Part shown: piece after piece, positions 5,831 to 8,445 of the stretch
Numbering within the stretch: position 1 is the stretch's first letter
How the letters are laid out: each line of letters starts with the position of its first letter
Source of the DNA: an uncultured Prevotella sp.
GTDB lineage: Bacteria; Bacteroidota; Bacteroidia; Bacteroidales; Bacteroidaceae
Direction of reading: 5' to 3'
Assembly (NCBI GenBank): GCA_900551985.1
Contig: URYG01000137.1
Coordinates: 1 to 8,445 of the forward strand
Length of the DNA: 8,445 bases
Notes under the pieces: model-generated
The model's database searches: none
Seen by the model: the letters and a program-made list of their open reading frames with translations, nothing else
What the model was told of the DNA's origin: nothing
Made by a program: the position numbers and the translations under genes

Positions 5831-6112
5831 ATGAATCCAAATTCAGATTTAAAGAACAATGAGAGTGTAATGGCTGCTAATGCCGAGTCTTCAACAATTA
5901 AGGCAGCTAATGCCGAGTCTTCAGCTGTTGATGCAGGCTATGCCGAGTCAAGAATTTCAGAGTATGCTGCCCGTTTTGCCGCTTACAGCGATGAGCGTTT
6001 TAAGCAGACCGTGGATCATGAGCGCAAGGTTCGTGGTTGGGGCAGCGAGCGCAGCTACTTCCTCGCCGCCCTGCGAGGAGAGTGCGAGAAACGGGGCATT
6101 GATTACTGCTAA
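5831..6112 (+). CDS. Small repeat-containing protein of unknown function
   Basis: I do not recognise this 93-residue protein. It starts MNPNSDLKNNESVMAANAESS. Residues 16-45 are three 10-residue units beginning AANAESS, AANAESS and AGYAES, Ala- and Ser-rich. The C-terminal half (YAARFAAYSDERFKQTVDHERKVRGWGSERSYFLAALRGECEKRGIDYC) is charged, probably helical, and non-repetitive, resembling the small basic C-terminal modules common in Prevotella hypotheticals. There is no signal peptide or membrane segment. A full-consensus promoter and a roughly 113-nt leader precede it, which argues that the gene is real and well expressed. An ATG at 5870 (residue 14) is an alternative start just before the repeats. 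It is followed by intergenic ATCTGTG repeats and a convergent PARG gene. Confidence 0.65.
   Translation: MNPNSDLKNNESVMAANAESSTIKAANAESSAVDAGYAESRISEYAARFAAYSDERFKQTVDHERKVRGWGSERSYFLAALRGECEKRGIDYC
5876..5950 (+). repeat. Three in-frame repeats with 30-bp period
   Basis: GCTAATGCCGAGTCTTCA occurs at 5876-5893 and 5906-5923, and a decayed copy (GGCTATGCCGAGTCA) follows at the same period from 5936. The 30-bp period encodes 10-residue units. The identity of the first two copies suggests recent expansion, and copy number may vary between strains. Confidence 0.85.
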
Positions 6113-6120
6113 TCAAGCCC

Positions 6121-6262
6121 CATCTGTGAGAATCTGTGCAATCTGTGGGACAAGAAAGAGCAAAGAAGAAAATCTGCGTCATCTGCGCAATCTGCGTGAC
6201 CTTACCCCCAGGACCGCACAGGTCCAAAAATCAGTGTTAATCAGCCAAATCTGTGGGAACTT
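6121..6262. repeat. ATCTGTG/ATCTGCG intergenic repeat cluster
   Basis: ATCTG(T/C)G heptamers start at 6122, 6132, 6141, 6172, 6181, 6190 and 6249, in two triplets with 9-10 base spacing plus one single copy. They fill the gap between two convergent genes and run up to the stop codon of the PARG gene. I recall similar CACAGATT/AATCTGTG arrays in Bacteroidota intergenic regions; their function is unknown. A 5-bp dyad, GGACC-GCACA-GGTCC, lies at 6211-6225. Apparent ORFs through the region are artefacts of the repeats. Confidence 0.8.
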
Positions 6263-7115
6263 ATGACTTGAATTCCTCGATGAAGGGTTGCAGGTTTCCA
6301 CCTCTTGGCGAGTTATGGTCTTCAAGGATGGCGAAGGCGATGAGCTTGTACTTGTCCTTGAACTCCTTCTCGTCGATGACTTCGTGAAACAGTCTTGCGA
6401 TATGTTTCGGAGGATTGTGAAAGGCACCGCAACCGAAAGCACCGAGCACGATGCTGTCGTGTCCGTTCAGCAAACCGATACGCAGCATCGTCCTCATTTT
6501 GTTCTTTGTCAATGCGGCGTCTTCCTCGCAGATGTTTCCATCTCTATCTAAATCAGGATGATTGATGGCAGCTACTGCCACGAACGACATATAATAAGGA
6601 GTATCAAGCAAGGCAAAGTCATCCTTGGCTCCAGCCCTGAACACGGTAGCGTCTGGCACATAGATGCCTCCGAATCTCACAGGCATTGGATATTGGAACT
6701 TGCTTTTCTCCAGACCATAAGCCTCGGCATATTCAGCATAACGATACATTGAGAGAAAGAGGTTAGTGCTGCGGAAGAGGCTCTCCTCCTGTGCCCGGCT
6801 TCCGTTCTTCACGCCACCGCCCGGGTTGCGACGGCTTGCCAGGTTGAGAACCACGGGATTGTATCCTTCCTGTTGCAACTGATGACCGCAATGTATGCTG
6901 TCGTCATTCTTCACAATAATCTTGGTGGAACCATCTGAAAGGCTAGGTACATTAGAAGCATCCAGTGGCTTGGTATAGAATCTGCTTCCCTTCAACATCT
7001 TCGTGTTGTCGAGCAGTTTCACTTCCTCCCCATTCTCAGAGGTGTAATGTCCCTCCAGTACAATATCTATAGTTTGCTGATACACGTCAGCCAGTTGTCT
7101 TCTGTCGTTTATCAT
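6261..7115 (-). CDS. Microbial-type poly(ADP-ribose) glycohydrolase (TIGR02452/DUF2263 family)
   Basis: This 284-residue protein has the bacterial PARG signature: VVLNLASRRNPGGG (88-101), then seven residues, then QEE (109-111). The Gly run binds the diphosphate, and the second Glu is the expected catalytic acid for hydrolysing ribose-ribose bonds in poly(ADP-ribose). The macrodomain core continues with SIVLGAFGCGAFHNPP (221-236), the phosphate-binding loop, and ends in IAFAILED. The N-terminal about 85 residues, rich in Lys/Asp and beginning MINDRRQLADVYQQT, match the accessory region of the TIGR02452 type. Full length is normal for the family. Substrate and biological role in bacteria lacking canonical PARPs are open: removal of ADP-ribose from proteins or nucleic acids, or NAD-linked stress, are possibilities. 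It is downstream of an antitoxin-like small gene on the same strand (88 bases apart), with no clear promoter between them. Confidence 0.88.
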   Translation of the reverse strand: MINDRRQLADVYQQTIDIVLEGHYTSENGEEVKLLDNTKMLKGSRFYTKPLDASNVPSLSDGSTKIIVKNDDSIHCGHQLQQEGYNPVVLNLASRRNPGGGVKNGSRAQEESLFRSTNLFLSMYRYAEYAEAYGLEKSKFQYPMPVRFGGIYVPDATVFRAGAKDDFALLDTPYYMSFVAVAAINHPDLDRDGNICEEDAALTKNKMRTMLRIGLLNGHDSIVLGAFGCGAFHNPPKHIARLFHEVIDEKEFKDKYKLIAFAILEDHNSPRGGNLQPFIEEFKS

Positions 7116-7203
7116 GATTTCTTCAGTTTTAAGCTAAGAATCTTTAAATACTTCGTTAATCTTCTGCCAATAAGTCACAATACATTAGTCTCGTATTTTT
7201 TAA

Positions 7204-7377
7204 TTATCTTAATCCAGATTTGCGTAACATTTCTCTCATTTTTATAACAAAGGGGTCTTTATTTTTATCCCTTTTCGTTCTTGAAAGAAATGCTCTTTCG
7301 TTTGCTTCCATTTCCTCACGAAAGCGAATTGCATCTTCGCCATGTAAAGTAGGGATTGCTTTTATTGCTATTGCCAT
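7204..7377 (-). CDS. 57-residue antitoxin-like small protein
   Basis: Reading the minus strand from the ATG at 7375-7377 gives MAIAIKAIPTLHGEDAIRFR..., ending DPFVIKMREMLRKSGLR. It is Lys/Arg/Glu-rich, with a predicted helix around residues 14-35. The pattern (A-I-P-T-L, then G-E, then A-x-x-F) recalls small Bacteroidota antitoxins that sit beside GNAT- or PIN-type toxins, but this is recognition from memory, not a search result. No toxin gene follows: only 88 non-coding bases separate it from the PARG gene. A consensus Shine-Dalgarno AGGAGG (7386-7391) lies 8 bases upstream and a TTTG-N20-TAATTTTA promoter lies further up, so translation is likely. It could be an orphan antitoxin, a partner of the PARG or the divergent nuclease, or an unrelated small protein. 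Confidence 0.6.
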   Translation of the reverse strand: MAIAIKAIPTLHGEDAIRFREEMEANERAFLSRTKRDKNKDPFVIKMREMLRKSGLR

Positions 7378-7385
7378 ATTTATGT

Positions 7386-7391
7386 CCTCCT
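7386..7391 (-). promoter_or_regulatory. Consensus Shine-Dalgarno AGGAGG for the small minus-strand gene
   Basis: CCTCCT on the + strand reads AGGAGG on the minus strand, 8 bases before the ATG at 7377. Such a perfect site is unusual for Bacteroidota and supports this start. Confidence 0.8.
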
Positions 7392-7412
7392 ATTAATTTA
7401 TTATATGTGCTG

Positions 7413-7444
7413 TAAAATTACAAGTTTTCTTTGTATTCTCCAAA
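7413..7444 (-). promoter_or_regulatory. Candidate promoter of the antitoxin-like gene
   Basis: On the minus strand TTTG (7441-7444) is followed after exactly 20 bases by TAATTTTA (7413-7420), a match to TAnnTTTG in all but the last base. It is placed about 36 bases upstream of the gene's ATG. Confidence 0.6.
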
Positions 7445-7445
7445 C

Positions 7446-7459
7446 TTTTATATATAAAA
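7446..7459. repeat. 14-bp perfect palindrome between divergent promoters
   Basis: TTTTATATATAAAA is self-complementary and lies between the -33 element of the minus-strand promoter and that of the + strand promoter. It could be an operator for both genes, or simply AT-rich spacer. Confidence 0.4.
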
Positions 7460-7460
7460 A

Positions 7461-7492
7461 TGTGGTATTCTCGATATTTCTTTGTAAATTTG
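7461..7492 (+). promoter_or_regulatory. Candidate promoter of the DUF1016 gene
   Basis: TGTG at 7461-7464 (three of four bases of TTTG), then 20 bases, then TAAATTTG at 7485-7492, an exact -7 match. Transcription would start near 7499 and give a leader of about 68 nt with two tiny ORFs. A short dyad, GATAG-CTA-CTATC, lies at 7499-7511. Confidence 0.6.
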
Positions 7493-7520
7493 CCCTCTGA
7501 TAGCTACTATCTTAGGGCTG

Positions 7521-7564
7521 ATGGCTCAAGGAGGGAAATAATGACTAATAAAGGAAAGGGCTGA
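7521..7564 (+). other. Two overlapping mini-ORFs with a Shine-Dalgarno ahead of the DUF1016 gene
   Basis: ATG at 7521 reads M-A-Q-G-G-K-stop, ending at 7541. Its TAA overlaps the ATG at 7541 (TAATG), which reads M-T-N-K-G-K-G-stop, ending at 7564, 2 bases before the nuclease ATG. AAGGAGGG (7528-7535) is correctly placed for the second ATG. They could couple or restrain translation of the nuclease, or be chance. Confidence 0.3.
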
Positions 7565-7566
7565 AA

Positions 7567-8445
7567 ATGGAGAAAAATAATCATTTGGAGGTACAGAATT
7601 TGTCCTCTGGCTTGATGAAGGATTTGCGCCAGATTATAGACTCTGCACGCCAACGTGTGGCTGTGACTGCTAATGCAGAGTTGACGATGATGTATTGGCA
7701 CATCGGAGAACGAATTAATCGTGAAGTACTTGGCAATCAGAGAGCTGAGTACGGTAAGCGAATTGTGTCGATGGTGGCGACACAATTGCAAAATCAGTAT
7801 GGGACGAAAGGATTTGAAATCAGAAATATAAGAAGAATGATGCAATTTGCTCAAAAAATACCAAAGGAACAAATTGTGTCGCAACTTGCGACCCAATTGA
7901 CATGGTCGCATATAATAGAGGTTCTTCCGGTAAAAGATCCTTTAGCTGTAGAGTTCTATCTGACAATGTCGTCTTCTGGTAGATGGGGAAGAAATCGTCT
8001 TCGCAAGGAAATTGACAGCATGCTCTTCGAACGTACTGCCATTGCAACCAAGCCTGATGAACTCATCAAGAAAGAACTTGCAGATTTGCGAGATGACAGC
8101 AATATGTCTCCAGACCTTGTATTCAAGAGTCCTTACTTTCTCGATTTCACAGGATTGAAAGGGATGTATAGCGAAAAGAGCTTGGAGGATAGTCTGGTGG
8201 CTCATTTGGAACAATTCATTTTGGAATTAGGCAATGGCTTTACTTTTGTGGAGCGTCAGAAACGAATGATTATCGATGGTGAGGACTTTTATCTCGACTT
8301 ACTCTTTTTCCACAGAAAATTGCACCGCCTAATAGCGATTGACCTCAAGCTCGGACGCTTCAAAGCCCAGTATAAGGGACAGATGGAACTCTATCTCCGT
8401 TGGCTCGAAGCACATGAAATGGAACCAGGTGAAGAACCACCTCTC
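7567..8445 (+). CDS. DUF1016/YhcG-type PD-(D/E)XK nuclease, 3' end cut by window
   Basis: The frame is open from the ATG at 7567 to the last base (293 codons, no stop), and the family is usually about 340-370 residues, so only the C-terminal tail is missing. The N-terminal DUF1016 helical domain (about 15-165) includes SGLMKDLRQIIDSARQRV, MMYWHIGERI and QLATQLTWSHIIEVL. The C-terminal PD-(D/E)XK domain shows FVERQKRM (E229), FYLDLLFFHR (D244), AIDLKLG (D259, K261) and YKGQMELYLRWLE (Q272), all expected active-site positions. YhcG-like proteins occur with restriction-modification and other defence loci and are presumed DNases; the target is not established. The start is bounded by a TAA at 7549-7551 in the same frame and preceded by GGAAAGGG. 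It is divergent from the antitoxin-like gene. Confidence 0.92.
   Translation, partial: MEKNNHLEVQNLSSGLMKDLRQIIDSARQRVAVTANAELTMMYWHIGERINREVLGNQRAEYGKRIVSMVATQLQNQYGTKGFEIRNIRRMMQFAQKIPKEQIVSQLATQLTWSHIIEVLPVKDPLAVEFYLTMSSSGRWGRNRLRKEIDSMLFERTAIATKPDELIKKELADLRDDSNMSPDLVFKSPYFLDFTGLKGMYSEKSLEDSLVAHLEQFILELGNGFTFVERQKRMIIDGEDFYLDLLFFHRKLHRLIAIDLKLGRFKAQYKGQMELYLRWLEAHEMEPGEEPPL
7761..7787. repeat. 27-bp dyad inside the DUF1016 gene, copy 1
   Basis: AATTGTGTCG (7761-7770) and CGACACAATT (7778-7787) are perfect reverse complements around 7 bases. The segment encodes R-I-V-S-M-V-A-T-Q-L. A near-copy lies 111 bp downstream. Confidence 0.75.
7872..7898. repeat. 27-bp dyad inside the DUF1016 gene, copy 2
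   Basis: AATTGTGTCGC (7872-7882) and GCGACCCAATT (7888-7898) pair with one mismatch around 5 bases. It encodes Q-I-V-S-Q-L-A-T-Q-L in the same codon phase as copy 1. Confidence 0.7.

Noticed and set aside
6121..6262. CRISPR array
   Set aside because: Repeat units are only 7-10 bases with no unique spacers of regular length, and no cas gene is nearby.
5880..6266. + strand frame overlapping the small repeat protein
   Set aside because: Its N-terminal repeats are the same 30-bp repeats read out of frame, and the end is translated ATCTGTG repeats.
7116..7203. Remnant toxin gene after the antitoxin-like gene
   Set aside because: Only about 15 sense codons continue in frame and nothing recognisable was found, so I list no feature.
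7942..8214. Minus-strand frame opposite the nuclease gene
   Set aside because: It lies antisense to conserved DUF1016 sequence and has no motif or start signal.

Overview
The window looks like chromosomal DNA of a Bacteroidota species, most likely in or near Prevotella/Segatella. The reasons are the protein families, the repeated -33/-7 promoter architecture of the TTTG-N19/20-TAnnTTTG type, A-rich start regions mostly without Shine-Dalgarno sequences, and ATCTGTG-type intergenic repeats that I associate with this group. The genus is an inference; I cannot run a search.

Positions 1-2365 hold a cell-wall recycling pair on the + strand. It consists of the 3' part of a SpoIID/LytB-domain gene, with a possible 2-base frameshift at its left edge, followed 8 bases later by an AmpG-like major-facilitator permease. 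A strong rho-independent terminator (2444-2477) closes the unit.

Positions 2513-3832 hold a second + strand operon. A promoter, whose -7 box sits in the loop of a 44-bp dyad, precedes a membrane-anchored SPFH/Band 7 protein and a small Arc-type ribbon-helix-helix (RHH) protein 7 bases downstream. The dyad contains four GATATC-like boxes arranged as two 11-bp-spaced pairs, which is the spacing expected for an RHH protein, so I infer autoregulation.

Positions 3862-5465 hold two minus-strand genes: a YjbQ/UPF0047 family enzyme, and upstream of it a P-loop ATPase with a C-terminal winged-helix-like region and a recent in-frame 24-bp tandem duplication.

From about 5500 to the right edge the content is accessory in character. 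A consensus promoter and a roughly 113-nt untranslated leader drive a 93-residue protein of unknown function with a 30-bp-period repeat near its N-terminus. ATCTGTG/ATCTGCG repeats follow. Next come a minus-strand microbial-type poly(ADP-ribose) glycohydrolase with an intact GGG-X7-QEE signature, a 57-residue antitoxin-like small gene without a visible toxin, and a divergent + strand DUF1016/YhcG-type PD-(D/E)XK nuclease cut by the window end. The last two share an intergenic region with divergent promoters, consensus Shine-Dalgarno sequences and tiny coupled ORFs.

The strongest leads are the SPFH/RHH operator and the PARG, antitoxin-like and DUF1016 neighbourhood, which could be part of a stress- or phage-response locus. 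That last role is inference only.
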